This document shows, one piece after another, positions 16,640-25,656 of a stretch of DNA of 37,685 nucleotides. The DNA lies in NCBI GenBank assembly GCA_028819235.1, contig JAPPMC010000117.1, forward strand, positions 1 to 37,685, read 5' to 3'. Numbering within the stretch: the stretch's first letter is position 1; each line of letters opens with the position of its first letter. Below the pieces are notes generated by a model, which did no database searches, had not been told where the DNA came from, and saw only the letters and a list, made by a program, of their open reading frames with translations. The position numbers were made by a program, and so were the translations under genes. This stretch comes from Bryobacterales bacterium (GTDB lineage Bacteria; Acidobacteriota; Terriglobia; Bryobacterales; UBA6623).

Positions 16640-17052
16640 TGCGCGTGCCAAGCCTGGTAGCTCGCACGAGCGTCCAGGTCCGCTATGCGGAGACGGACCA
16701 GATGGGAGTGGTCTACTACGCCAACTACTTCGTCTGGATGGAGGTTGCGCGGGTGGCCTATTGCAGGGAGGCAGGTTTCGAGTACCGGGACATGGAGCGC
16801 GAGGACGGCGCCTTCCTCGCGGTTACCGAAGCGCACTGCCGCTACCGCCGGCCGGCACGCTTCGGTGACCGAATCGAGTTGTCGTGTTGGGTCACCGAGA
16901 GCCGCTCTCGCACGGTGCGTTTCGCTTACCGGATACGCCGTGGAGACGAACTTCTTGCCGAGGGCAAGACCCTCCACACGGTGACCGACGCCAGCGGCAG
17001 GATGATGCGGCTGCCGGAACGTTACCGCAGGTTCTTCCCGCGCACGCGCTGA
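16639..17052 (+). CDS. YbgC/FadM-like acyl-CoA thioesterase (hotdog fold)
   Basis: 137 aa. A 4HBT-family hotdog thioesterase. YAETDQMGVVYYANY (16-30) contains the catalytic D20 and the first helix start, and VWMEVAR follows. These enzymes hydrolyse short- to medium-chain acyl-CoA or acyl-ACP. In proteobacteria ybgC sits with tol-pal, which is not the case here. The GTG start at 16639 shares a base with the rho stop; GTG at 16645 is an alternative. The tight spacing implies cotranscription with rho. It faces mutS convergently. Confidence 0.88.
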   Translation: MRVPSLVARTSVQVRYAETDQMGVVYYANYFVWMEVARVAYCREAGFEYRDMEREDGAFLAVTEAHCRYRRPARFGDRIELSCWVTESRSRTVRFAYRIRRGDELLAEGKTLHTVTDASGRMMRLPERYRRFFPRTR

Positions 17053-17156
17053 TTCCCGCTCGGGGACCGCCAGCGGCCAAGTAGGAACGGTGCGACCAGC
17101 CCTTCCAGGCCACGGGCCGTCACCGAACCAAGGCCCTCGAGACAGCACCGTACGAT

Positions 17157-19757
17157 TCAGTCGCCCAACGTCTCCTTCCATTCGTGCAGCACCCAGAGCG
17201 CCTCGAACGGCGTGAGCTGCTCCAAGTCAAGGGATCGGAGGTTCTGCTCCATCCCGGAGGGCTTCGTCCCGGCATCACCGTCGCTATTGATCGCCCGCTC
17301 CGTCCCGCTCTCAGCCGCTGGGCCTGCCACTCGTTCGTGATTCGCAAGGACCTCGCTGGCGCGAGCGACTACTTCTGGGGGTAGCCCGGCTAGGCGGGCC
17401 ACCTCGATGCCGTAGCTTCGGTCGGCCCGTCCCGGCTGGATGCGCCGGAGGAATACGAGCCGGTCACCGGACAGCTTGGCCGACACGTGCAGGTTGACCA
17501 CGCCCTCGTGAGTGTCAGGGAGTGCGGTCAGTTCGTGGTAGTGCGTCGCGAAGAGCGTCTTGGCCCGCACCTTGCGCAGGATGTGCTCGGCGACCGCCCA
17601 CGCGAGAGCTAGCCCGTCGTACGTGGATGTCCCTCGCCCGATTTCGTCGAGGAGGACCAGACTTTGGCCGGTTGCGGTGTTCAGGATCTGTGCGGTCTCC
17701 GTCATTTCGACCATGAAGGTCGAGCGCCCCAAGGCGACGTTGTCGCTGGCCCCGATTCGGGTGAAGATGCGGTCGACCAGAGGAAGGCTCGCAGATCTGG
17801 CCGGAACGAAGGAGCCGCACTGGGCCATGACCGAGATCAGTGCGATCTGCCGCAGATAGGTGGACTTGCCCCCCATGTTCGGCCCCGTGATCAGCGCGAT
17901 CACGCGCTCGTCGCAGTCTAGGTGCGCGTCATTCTCGATGAACCTGTCTCCGCTGGTCTGTTCCAGCATCCGCTCCACAACGGGGTGCCTGCCGCCCTCA
18001 ATGCGGATCTCGCCGCTGGAATTGAATCGCGGCCGCGAATAGTTTCCCTCGACGGCCACTTGGGCCAGGCCGCAGAAGAAGTCCAGTTCGGCGATGGCGG
18101 CGCCGGCCGAACGGATCCTGGTGGCTTCTGCCACCACTGCAGCCGTCAGGTGCTCAAAGATCAGGGCCTCCTTCTCGGCGATTCCTGTCTCGGCATCGAG
18201 GACCTTCGCCTCGAGCTCCTTCAGCTCGATTGTGATGAACCGCTCGGCGTTCACTAGCGTCTGCTTGCGGTCGTAGTGTTCTGGGACCTTTGACAGGTTC
18301 GCCTTGGAGACTTCGATGAAGAATCCGAAGATGTTGTTGCACCGAACCTTCAGCGAGTCGATACCTGTCTGTTTGCGCTCCCGCTGCTCAAGCTCCGAGA
18401 TGTACGACCGGCTGTCCCTCTGGATATCCCGCAGCGCGTCCAACTCCGCGTCGACGCCATCCGCGATGGCTCCTCCCGAGCCTAGGGCCGAAGGGTCTTC
18501 GCGGAGCGTCTCCCGAATGCTCCCGCTAACGTCCTCCACTGGGTCCATTCGCTCCAGCAGCGACTGTGCCCGGACACCCGGAATCGCCGAGGCAAGCTCC
18601 CGAATCGTCGGGATACGCGCTAGCGACTGGCCCAGGTTGTGCACCTCCCGGGGCCCCGTCGACCGCAGCGTTATCCTCGCCAGCAGACGCTCGATGTCGT
18701 GCAGGCGCTTCATCTCGCGCTGCAGCTCGGTGCGGGCGATGGTGGCCCGGCAGAGTTCCTCGACGGCTTCGAGGCGATGTTCGATCTCGATGGAATCCAT
18801 GCTCGGCCGCAGCAGTCGGCTTCGCATCAGCCGGGCACCCATGGGGGTTGCGGTCCGGTCCAAGGCATGCAGCAACGTAGTGCGCGTCTCCTGGAAGAGA
18901 GGATCAAAGATCTCCAAGTGCCGGATCGTGAGCGGGTCCAGCACCATGCAGTCCGACTGGGCAAGGAACGCCGGTCGCCCGAGGTGCGCCAGCGAGGAAC
19001 GCTGCGTTTCGCGCAGGTAGTGCACAACAGCGCCGGCTGCGGCCACCGCGAGGGGCTTGTCCTTCATCCCAAGCCCGTCCAAGTTGTGCAGCCTGAACGT
19101 GTTCAGCAGGGTGCGTTCGGCGTACTCGGCGTCGAAGCTCCACCCGTCCACTGGTGTCACTGTGTAGGATGTCTCCGCCTCCGTCGCCTGGTCGTCCTCC
19201 TGCGGAACGCTCCACTGTCCGGATTCCGGGCGCAGCAACTCCCTTACCCGAAGTGCCTGCAGCGTTCCCTCCACTTCCGCTTCGTGCAGCTGCATTGCGC
19301 GGAAGTCCCCGGTCGAGACATCGACGTACGCCAAGCCGGCCTCACTCCCTCGCGAGTGGACAGCGGCTAGGTAATTGTTCTCCCCCGGCCGGAGGATGCT
19401 CGGGTCGCTCGCCGTGCCGGGAGAGAGCACTCGCACGACCTCCCGGCGCACCAGCTTTCGCGCTTTCGAGGGCTTCTCGACTTGGTCGCAGATCGCCACC
19501 CTGTGCCCCTTCGCAAGGAGCTTCGCGAGGTACGTGTCAGCCGAATGGACGGGCACTCCGCACATCGGGATTGGTTCGCCGCGCCGCTCCCGCCTACGGG
19601 TCAGCGTGATGCCCAAGTCCCGCGACGCGGTGATTGCGTCCTCGAAGAAGAGTTCGAAGAAATCCCCCAGGCGGAAGAACAGCAGGCATCCCGGGTGGTC
19701 CTGCTTCGCGGCATGGTACTGCCGCATTACGGGCGTTCGTGCGGAGCGCTCGGCCAT
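17157..19757 (-). CDS. mutS: DNA mismatch repair protein MutS
   Basis: 866 aa, full length. It recognises mismatches and recruits MutL. The mismatch-reading F-x-E motif is F33-F34-E35 in GDFFELFFED. The connector, lever and clamp domains (about 125-560) are followed by the ATPase with Walker A GPNMGGKS (625-632), the STFMVEM segment and Walker B VLLDEIGRGT (701-710). The C-terminal tail ends in the short helix seen in bacterial MutS (LTPFEALWVLHEWKE). The start at 19757 gives a usual-length N-terminus; M11 (MRQYHAAK) is an alternative. mutL is not in the window. Divergent from the lipoprotein gene. Confidence 0.97.
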   Translation of the reverse strand: MAERSARTPVMRQYHAAKQDHPGCLLFFRLGDFFELFFEDAITASRDLGITLTRRRERRGEPIPMCGVPVHSADTYLAKLLAKGHRVAICDQVEKPSKARKLVRREVVRVLSPGTASDPSILRPGENNYLAAVHSRGSEAGLAYVDVSTGDFRAMQLHEAEVEGTLQALRVRELLRPESGQWSVPQEDDQATEAETSYTVTPVDGWSFDAEYAERTLLNTFRLHNLDGLGMKDKPLAVAAAGAVVHYLRETQRSSLAHLGRPAFLAQSDCMVLDPLTIRHLEIFDPLFQETRTTLLHALDRTATPMGARLMRSRLLRPSMDSIEIEHRLEAVEELCRATIARTELQREMKRLHDIERLLARITLRSTGPREVHNLGQSLARIPTIRELASAIPGVRAQSLLERMDPVEDVSGSIRETLREDPSALGSGGAIADGVDAELDALRDIQRDSRSYISELEQRERKQTGIDSLKVRCNNIFGFFIEVSKANLSKVPEHYDRKQTLVNAERFITIELKELEAKVLDAETGIAEKEALIFEHLTAAVVAEATRIRSAGAAIAELDFFCGLAQVAVEGNYSRPRFNSSGEIRIEGGRHPVVERMLEQTSGDRFIENDAHLDCDERVIALITGPNMGGKSTYLRQIALISVMAQCGSFVPARSASLPLVDRIFTRIGASDNVALGRSTFMVEMTETAQILNTATGQSLVLLDEIGRGTSTYDGLALAWAVAEHILRKVRAKTLFATHYHELTALPDTHEGVVNLHVSAKLSGDRLVFLRRIQPGRADRSYGIEVARLAGLPPEVVARASEVLANHERVAGPAAESGTERAINSDGDAGTKPSGMEQNLRSLDLEQLTPFEALWVLHEWKETLGD

Positions 19758-19860
19758 CTTTGCGAACGCCGGGCCACTCGAGAGTGTTACGGCGGATTAT
19801 CTGAATTGTATTTCGGGCCGACATCGATGCCGATCGGGGGCCATGCGGTCTAATGGAGAA

Positions 19861-20367
19861 ATGCGAGACGTTGGGGTGGGGCGTGGCGCCGTGATCTTGC
19901 GCAGCTGCCCATTCCGGCCGGTCAGCATTCTCACGCTGGTGGCTTTGTCCGGTCTTCTGGGCTGCGCATCGGCGCCAGGGCCGGGCATCGAGGGCCTTTG
20001 GGAAGTCACTTCGGTGCGCAACCTGACCAAGGGGCAGGACCAGCCGCACCGCCGGGAGTACCACCAGTTCACCGACACCCACCAGATGGTGATCGTGGCT
20101 GGTGTGGACCGCCCAAAGCTCGCAAAGTCGCTCAGCGACATGACGGCCGAGGAGTTCCAGACCCAGCAGCCGATCGGGGCGGGCCTATACCGCTACGAGT
20201 GGGACGGCCGTGAAGTTGTGCGCACCAACATCGTCGCGCTGTCCGCCCACTACGAGGGACAGTCGTTCCCGGGCGAACTGGAACTGGACGGTGACACGCT
20301 CATCCTGCGCGACAGCCACTCAGCCGACGGCGACGAGCGGGAATGGACGATGAAACGGGTTCGCTGA
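19861..20367 (+). CDS. Putative lipoprotein, lipocalin-like
   Basis: 168 aa, unknown function. A signal sequence with a good lipobox (LSGLLGC, cysteine near residue 35) predicts a lipid-anchored envelope protein. The mature part opens with GLWEVTSV and continues as alternating beta-strand-like segments (YRYEWDG, GELELDGDTLILRD, ending EWTMKRVR), which suggests a small lipocalin-like beta-barrel. The ATG at 19861 or GTG at 19891 would give a proper signal peptide. The TonB-dependent receptor begins 11 bp after its stop, so it may be an accessory lipoprotein for that receptor. The fold call is tentative. Confidence 0.7.
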   Translation: MRDVGVGRGAVILRSCPFRPVSILTLVALSGLLGCASAPGPGIEGLWEVTSVRNLTKGQDQPHRREYHQFTDTHQMVIVAGVDRPKLAKSLSDMTAEEFQTQQPIGAGLYRYEWDGREVVRTNIVALSAHYEGQSFPGELELDGDTLILRDSHSADGDEREWTMKRVR

Positions 20368-20378
20368 GCGATCTAGCC

Positions 20379-23300
20379 ATGCGTCCTGCAACAAAGCTCC
20401 GCTGCCTGCGAGCGTTTCGTTTCGCCCTACTGGCCGCACTCTTGTCCTCGGCGGTGTCGCCGCTTGCGGCGCAGTCGGATGCCACCCTCGTTGGGGTCGT
20501 GACCGACCCGCAGGGGCGGGTCGTTCCCGGAGCGAAGGTCACCGTCACGCGCGACAGCACCGGGGCCCGGCGGGAAATCGTAACGGGCAACGACGGGCGT
20601 TACATCGCGGCGGCGCTTGAGCCCGGCACTTATTCGGTTTCGGTGGAGCGGCCCGGCTTTCGCAGGATCGAGGCTTCAGGCATCGAGCTGACCAGCGGGC
20701 GCACTGCGCGCTACAGCCTGCGGCTCGAACTGGGCATGACGCAAGATTCGATTGAGGTAAGCGGAACAGTAGCGCTGATTTCGTCCAATGCGGCTGACTG
20801 GGGCGGCTTGGTTCCGGAGCGCAGCCTCCGAGAGCTTCCGTTGAACGGTAGGGACCTGTTCGAGCTGTCGGCGCTAGAGCCGGGGGCAACCGTGCCCGCC
20901 TCCGCCCGCGTCGGCCTTGCCCAGGGGATCGGGCGCCAGATCTCGGTGCTGGGCGCACGACCGAACCAGAACAGCTTCCAGATCGACGGGGTTTACGTCA
21001 ATGACGCCGCATCGGCATCGCCGGCCAGTGCGGCGGGGAACCTGCTTGGCCTTGAGATGGTGCGCGAGGTCCATCTCGTCTCTAACCCATACAGCGCCGA
21101 GTTTGGCCGCACGGCCGGCGGCGTGTTCACAGCGGTGTCGCGGTCCGGCGGCCAGCGGCTCCACGGCAGTGCCTACGAGTACCTGCGCAACAATTCCCTG
21201 GACGCTCGAAACTACTTCGACTCGCCGGCTTCCGGCCCGCCTCCCCTGCGAAGGAATCACTTCGGCGCGCTGGTCGGCGGCCCATTGCGCTCCAACCGCG
21301 CATTCTTTCTCGGCAATTTCGAGGGCTTGAGGGAGCGGCTGTCCCGGACTGCCCGCCCGGCAGTTCCGACTCCGGAGGCTCGGCAGGGCCGCCTGCCGGA
21401 CCAGGAGATCCAGGTGTCCCCGGCCGTCGCGCCCTACCTGGACCTCTATCCCGAGCCCAACGGCAGGGACTTCGGGGACGGCACGGCAGAGTCCATCAGG
21501 CAGCTGTCGGACCGGACCGATGAGACGTTCGTCTCAGGGAAACTCGATCTGCTGCTCAGCAGCGCGACCGAACTGGCTTCGCGCTACACGTTCAACACTG
21601 CGGCCAATCGCGCGCCGGACTCCATGGACCTGTGGGTCTTCGGGCTCGATTCGCGCCACCACTTCTTCAACGCCCAGCTCAAGCACGTGCACTCTCCGGC
21701 AACGCTAACGACGTGGGGGGCCGCATTCAGCCGCGTCGACAATTTCGAAAACAGCACGACCTCTGTGCCGGACTCGCTTTCGCTCGTTCCCGGACAGCCG
21801 ATGGGCACACTGACTGTGAACGGCCTCGGAAACATGGGCGGTTTCCAGGCTCGTGCGCGGCCCCGCCGCTTCATCCTGGAGAGCTACCAGACAAACTTCT
21901 CGCTCGTGCGCGCCAAGGGACGACGAACAACCCGTCTGGGCGCCGGGTACGACCGCGTACGCTTCAACCAGCGCTCCGACCTCAGTGCGGTCGGGGCCTA
22001 CACATTCGATTCGGTCGCTCTCTTGCTGCAGGCCAGGCCGCGCATCGCAGAAGTCATGCAGCCGGGTTCCGACACCGTGCGCGGCTGGCGCTACAACCAG
22101 TACTTCGGGTACGTGCAGCACGACTTCACTGCCTTCAAGATCTTCAGCGTCAGCCTCGGCCTGCGGTACGAAGCGGTCTCGACTCCGTTCGAAGTGAACG
22201 GTAAGTCCGCCGTGCTCCGCGACTTTATCAATGACCCGGCGACGACGGTCGGCGGCCCGGTGTGGAAGAACCCGTCGAAGGACAACTTTGCGCCGCGCAT
22301 CTCGGTGGCCTTCGACCCGGTCGGGGACGGCCGAACCGTCGCGCGCGGGGGCTTCGGGATCTTCTATGACCAGCTCGGAAGCCGCGAGCTGACCATCGCC
22401 GGCGTCCGCACGCCTCCGCTGTTCAACCGCATCTTGGTTTTCGGACGGCCGGGCTTCCCCGACATCCTGAACGCCGCCAAGGGCCGCAGGCCCTCGGCGT
22501 CGATGGACGGCGTCGACTACAACTTGAACCAGCCCTACGTGGCCCGTTGGCAGGCCACCATGGAGCGCCAGCTCACGCCCAGCACGGTGATCCGCGCCGG
22601 CTACAGCGGAGCGCGCGGCGTGCACTTGTTCGGGCAGCTCATCAGCGCCAACTCTCCCATACCTGAGGTGCAGCCCGACGGGCGCTACTATTTCCCGGCG
22701 GGGAGCCCGTACGTCAATCCCGCCTTCTCGCGCATAGGCCTGCGGCGCACCCAGTTCAACTCCTTCTACCAGGGCATCACGTTCAGCCTGCAGACGCGCA
22801 TCGCGGACCGCTTCTCGCTCCGCGGGAAGTACACGTGGAGCCGCTCCATCGACGAGGCTTCGAACCACACCTTCAACGACTTCGTGGCCAGCGACCAGGT
22901 CCCAACGGTCTGGGACTACCGGGCGAATCGAGGCCTGTCCGACTTCGACCAGGACCACGTCGTGGCCGGAAGCTTCTCTCTCGACCTGTGGCGCGGCGAG
23001 GGGTCACAGCTTGCGGCGGTCTTGGGCGGCTGGCAGCTGCACTGTCTCGGGCAGATATTGGCCGGGACGCCGTTCGCGCCGAGGGTCGGATTCGACCGTG
23101 CCCGGCTGCGCCCGGGCTTCGGCGACGTGGGGCAGCGCCCTGACCTCGTGTCGGGGCGGGCGGCAGGGGACATCACGCTCGGGGACCCGGCCCGTTACTT
23201 CGACCCGCTGGCGTTCAGCCTGCCCGAGGCCGGGTACTTGGGCAATCTGGGCCGCGGAACCCTGCGCGGGCCAGGTATCTTCGCGCTCGACGTGGCCCTG

Positions 23301-23504
23301 CACAAGGTCTTGGTCGCGGGGGAGCGCCATAGCCTCAAGCTTCGCGGCGAGGCCTTCAACGTCACCAATCACCCCAATTTCCAGGTGCCGTCGGGCCGCG
23401 CCTTGTTCAGCGCCTCGGGCCGGCGCATCGGCAGCGCCGGGCGCGTGACCCAGACCAGCACGTCATCCCGTCAGGTGCAGCTAGCGCTGCGCTGGGAGTT
23501 CTGA
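20379..23504 (+). CDS. TonB-dependent receptor with carboxypeptidase-regulatory-like domain (Oar type)
   Basis: 1041 aa. A signal peptide (1-32, cut after LAAQ) is followed by a carboxypeptidase-regulatory-like beta-sandwich (about 34-115, GVVTDPQGRVVPGAKVTV). A plug region (about 125-270) contains LNGRDLFELSAL and YSAEFGRTAGGVF. The rest is a long outer-membrane beta-barrel ending in a C-terminal phenylalanine (LALRWEF). This architecture is abundant in Acidobacteriota and should import a large substrate with energy from TonB-ExbBD, not seen here. An in-frame start at 20343 overlaps the lipoprotein gene; 20379 is preferred because the signal peptide then begins properly. No SusD partner is present. 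Probably cotranscribed with the flanking lipoprotein and GMC genes. Confidence 0.93.
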   Translation: MRPATKLRCLRAFRFALLAALLSSAVSPLAAQSDATLVGVVTDPQGRVVPGAKVTVTRDSTGARREIVTGNDGRYIAAALEPGTYSVSVERPGFRRIEASGIELTSGRTARYSLRLELGMTQDSIEVSGTVALISSNAADWGGLVPERSLRELPLNGRDLFELSALEPGATVPASARVGLAQGIGRQISVLGARPNQNSFQIDGVYVNDAASASPASAAGNLLGLEMVREVHLVSNPYSAEFGRTAGGVFTAVSRSGGQRLHGSAYEYLRNNSLDARNYFDSPASGPPPLRRNHFGALVGGPLRSNRAFFLGNFEGLRERLSRTARPAVPTPEARQGRLPDQEIQVSPAVAPYLDLYPEPNGRDFGDGTAESIRQLSDRTDETFVSGKLDLLLSSATELASRYTFNTAANRAPDSMDLWVFGLDSRHHFFNAQLKHVHSPATLTTWGAAFSRVDNFENSTTSVPDSLSLVPGQPMGTLTVNGLGNMGGFQARARPRRFILESYQTNFSLVRAKGRRTTRLGAGYDRVRFNQRSDLSAVGAYTFDSVALLLQARPRIAEVMQPGSDTVRGWRYNQYFGYVQHDFTAFKIFSVSLGLRYEAVSTPFEVNGKSAVLRDFINDPATTVGGPVWKNPSKDNFAPRISVAFDPVGDGRTVARGGFGIFYDQLGSRELTIAGVRTPPLFNRILVFGRPGFPDILNAAKGRRPSASMDGVDYNLNQPYVARWQATMERQLTPSTVIRAGYSGARGVHLFGQLISANSPIPEVQPDGRYYFPAGSPYVNPAFSRIGLRRTQFNSFYQGITFSLQTRIADRFSLRGKYTWSRSIDEASNHTFNDFVASDQVPTVWDYRANRGLSDFDQDHVVAGSFSLDLWRGEGSQLAAVLGGWQLHCLGQILAGTPFAPRVGFDRARLRPGFGDVGQRPDLVSGRAAGDITLGDPARYFDPLAFSLPEAGYLGNLGRGTLRGPGIFALDVALHKVLVAGERHSLKLRGEAFNVTNHPNFQVPSGRALFSASGRRIGSAGRVTQTSTSSRQVQLALRWEF

Positions 23505-23535
23505 GCGGCGCCTACCTGCCGCTACACTGAACGGC

Positions 23536-25248
23536 ATGCTGCAAACAATTGCCCGGGACCGGGATGTCTACGATGCAGTCATCGTAGGCAGCGGCGCAAC
23601 GGGCGGGGTGGCAGCGTGGCGGCTGAGTGCGGCCGGGCTCAAGGTCTGCGTCCTCGAGGCGGGGCCAAAGGTCGAGGACTCGGATTTCACCGAGCACGTC
23701 ATGCCGTACGACCTCAAGTACCGGGGAAACTCGTCGCGCTATGTCGGCGGCATTCCCAAGTCGCCGGACTTGATGCGCAATCGGCCCGTCCAAGGGCTGG
23801 TGTACGCCTGCCGAGAATCGAACTACAAGTGGTTCGCGGACGACATCGAGAATCCCTACCAGACGCCGGAGGGCAAACCGTTCCACTGGATCCGCATGCG
23901 CGTGCTCGGCGGACGCTCCCTTTCCTGGGGCCGGCAGTCGTACCGCATGGGCGATCTGGATTTCCGTTGCGCCGACCGGGACGGATACGGCGAGAACTGG
24001 GGCATCCGCTATGCCGACCTCGTTCCGCACTACGAGACGGTCGAGCGCTTCGTCGGCATAAGCGGGATCGAGGAAGGCCTTGACCATCTCCCGGACAGCG
24101 TTTTCCTGCCCCCGATGGGCTTCACCTGCGGCGAGTCGCTGTTCCGGGAAAGGCTGCGGGTGCGCACCGGCCGGGTTGCGACGATTGGCCGCACGGCGAT
24201 CGTGACCAAGGCCCACAACGGCCGTCAGCCGTGCCACTACTGCGGCCCCTGCGAGCAGGGCTGCGTGACTCACTCCTACTACAACAGCCCCACCACGACG
24301 CTCAAGGCCGCGATGGACTCCGGGAACTGCGACCTGCTGGTAGACGCCGTCGCCAGCCACGTGACGCGTGATCCGCGCACCGGCGAGGCGGGCGGCGTCG
24401 CCTACGTCGATCGCCTCACTCGGCAGCCCAGGGAAGTGCGCGGCAAGGTCGTCGTGCTCTGCGCGTCGACGCTGGAGTCAACGCGCTTGCTGATGCACTC
24501 GGCCGACCACGGCCTCGACTTCAATTCCAGCGGCATGCTGGGCCACTACCTCATGGACCACGTCTACACGGGCGGAGCTGGCGGACGGCTGCCCGAACTC
24601 GACGCCAAGCCGTGGGTAGGGCCCCCTGCGAGGCCGAACGGAATCTACATTCCGCGCTTCCGCAACATCGACCGTGCCCGCACGAACGGAATGATTCGCG
24701 GATACGGCTATCAGGGCCGCAGTGGGCCGGGATTCAATCTGTCGGCACCAGGGTTCGGGAAGAGGTTCAAAGAGGCTGTCCACGACCGTGCCGAATGGTC
24801 TACGGGTTTAGGGGCGTGGTGCGAGTGCCTGCCGCGCTACGAGAACTACGTAACCCTGAACCGCGACCTCCCGGACGCGTGGGGCATTCCCACCCTGGAT
24901 ATCCACTTCGACTGGTCCACGAATGACTTGGCGCTCTGGAATGACTCGCGTGTGCAGGCGGCGGAAATGCTGGAGGCCACAGGGCACAAGGACGTGCGCA
25001 TGTACGGACGGCCCTCCGTAGGAGGGTTCTGCATTCACGAGGTGGGCACTGCAAGGATGGGTGCCGATCCCAAAAAGTCCGTGCTGAACACGTGGACCCA
25101 GACGCACGACGTTGGGAACGTCTTCGTGACCGACGGGGCGGCTTGGGCCTCAATTGGCTGCCAGAATCCCACCTTGACGATGATGGCGATCACCTCTAGG
25201 GCCGCGGACCACATCGCCAGCGAGGGCAAGCGCGGTCGCTGGGGCTAA
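23536..25248 (+). CDS. GMC-family FAD oxidoreductase with a four-cysteine cluster
   Basis: 570 aa. A flavoprotein of the glucose-methanol-choline family. The FAD motif VGSGATGG (17-24) and E41 at the end of strand 2 are present. H501 (CIHEVGTARMG) and N544 (CQNPTLT) are the usual catalytic His/Asn pair. At 233-243 lies C-x2-C-x2-C-x3-C, a spacing like [4Fe-4S] ferredoxin sites; similar clusters occur in a bacterial GMC subgroup. It may oxidise sugar alcohols or sugars and pass electrons to an acceptor other than oxygen. No secretion signal is seen. It starts 31 bp after the receptor gene, so the two are likely cotranscribed. Confidence 0.92.
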   Translation: MLQTIARDRDVYDAVIVGSGATGGVAAWRLSAAGLKVCVLEAGPKVEDSDFTEHVMPYDLKYRGNSSRYVGGIPKSPDLMRNRPVQGLVYACRESNYKWFADDIENPYQTPEGKPFHWIRMRVLGGRSLSWGRQSYRMGDLDFRCADRDGYGENWGIRYADLVPHYETVERFVGISGIEEGLDHLPDSVFLPPMGFTCGESLFRERLRVRTGRVATIGRTAIVTKAHNGRQPCHYCGPCEQGCVTHSYYNSPTTTLKAAMDSGNCDLLVDAVASHVTRDPRTGEAGGVAYVDRLTRQPREVRGKVVVLCASTLESTRLLMHSADHGLDFNSSGMLGHYLMDHVYTGGAGGRLPELDAKPWVGPPARPNGIYIPRFRNIDRARTNGMIRGYGYQGRSGPGFNLSAPGFGKRFKEAVHDRAEWSTGLGAWCECLPRYENYVTLNRDLPDAWGIPTLDIHFDWSTNDLALWNDSRVQAAEMLEATGHKDVRMYGRPSVGGFCIHEVGTARMGADPKKSVLNTWTQTHDVGNVFVTDGAAWASIGCQNPTLTMMAITSRAADHIASEGKRGRWG

Positions 25249-25279
25249 GGATCAGGACCGCCCTCGCCCGGCTGAGGCC

Positions 25280-25609
25280 TCATCCCTTCGCCAGTTTGCG
25301 GACCTCCGGGAGCATCGCGTGCAGACGTTCCCAAGTGTAGAGGCCGGTGGAGTGCCCGTCGCTCCAGAAGATCTGGATGCCGTATCGGCCGACCGGCTCG
25401 ATCTTGGTCGGGTAGACCAGGATCGGCAGTAGGTTCTCGGTCACGATGCGCTTGCCGGTGACTTCGTCCACGCAACTCGCGCACGGGCACTGGCCGCGCA
25501 GGTACTTCGCCGGGTAGACGGCCTCTTCGCCGGTGTTCCACCGAATCTGGACATCGTGCGCCCCGTGGCGGTTGATCTCCAGAGGACGCGTATCCGAGTT
25601 TGTTTGCAT
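25280..25609 (-). CDS. DUF971 (GBBH-like N-terminal domain) protein
   Basis: 109 aa, a stand-alone DUF971 domain, the fold of the N-terminal zinc domain of gamma-butyrobetaine hydroxylase. Likely zinc ligands are C41, C43 and C46 (CPCASC) and H86 (DGHSTG). A good Shine-Dalgarno sequence (GAGGGG) precedes the ATG at 25609; the frame is open further upstream but this start fits the family length. Such single-domain proteins are widespread and of unknown function, in part linked to Fe-S protein handling. It lies 47 bp downstream of the sulfatase on the same strand and convergent with the GMC gene. Confidence 0.88.
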   Translation of the reverse strand: MQTNSDTRPLEINRHGAHDVQIRWNTGEEAVYPAKYLRGQCPCASCVDEVTGKRIVTENLLPILVYPTKIEPVGRYGIQIFWSDGHSTGLYTWERLHAMLPEVRKLAKG

Positions 25610-25656
25610 CGGCTTCCCCTCATTCTGCCCCGCCCGAAACCCGGGGCTTGGGCGAT

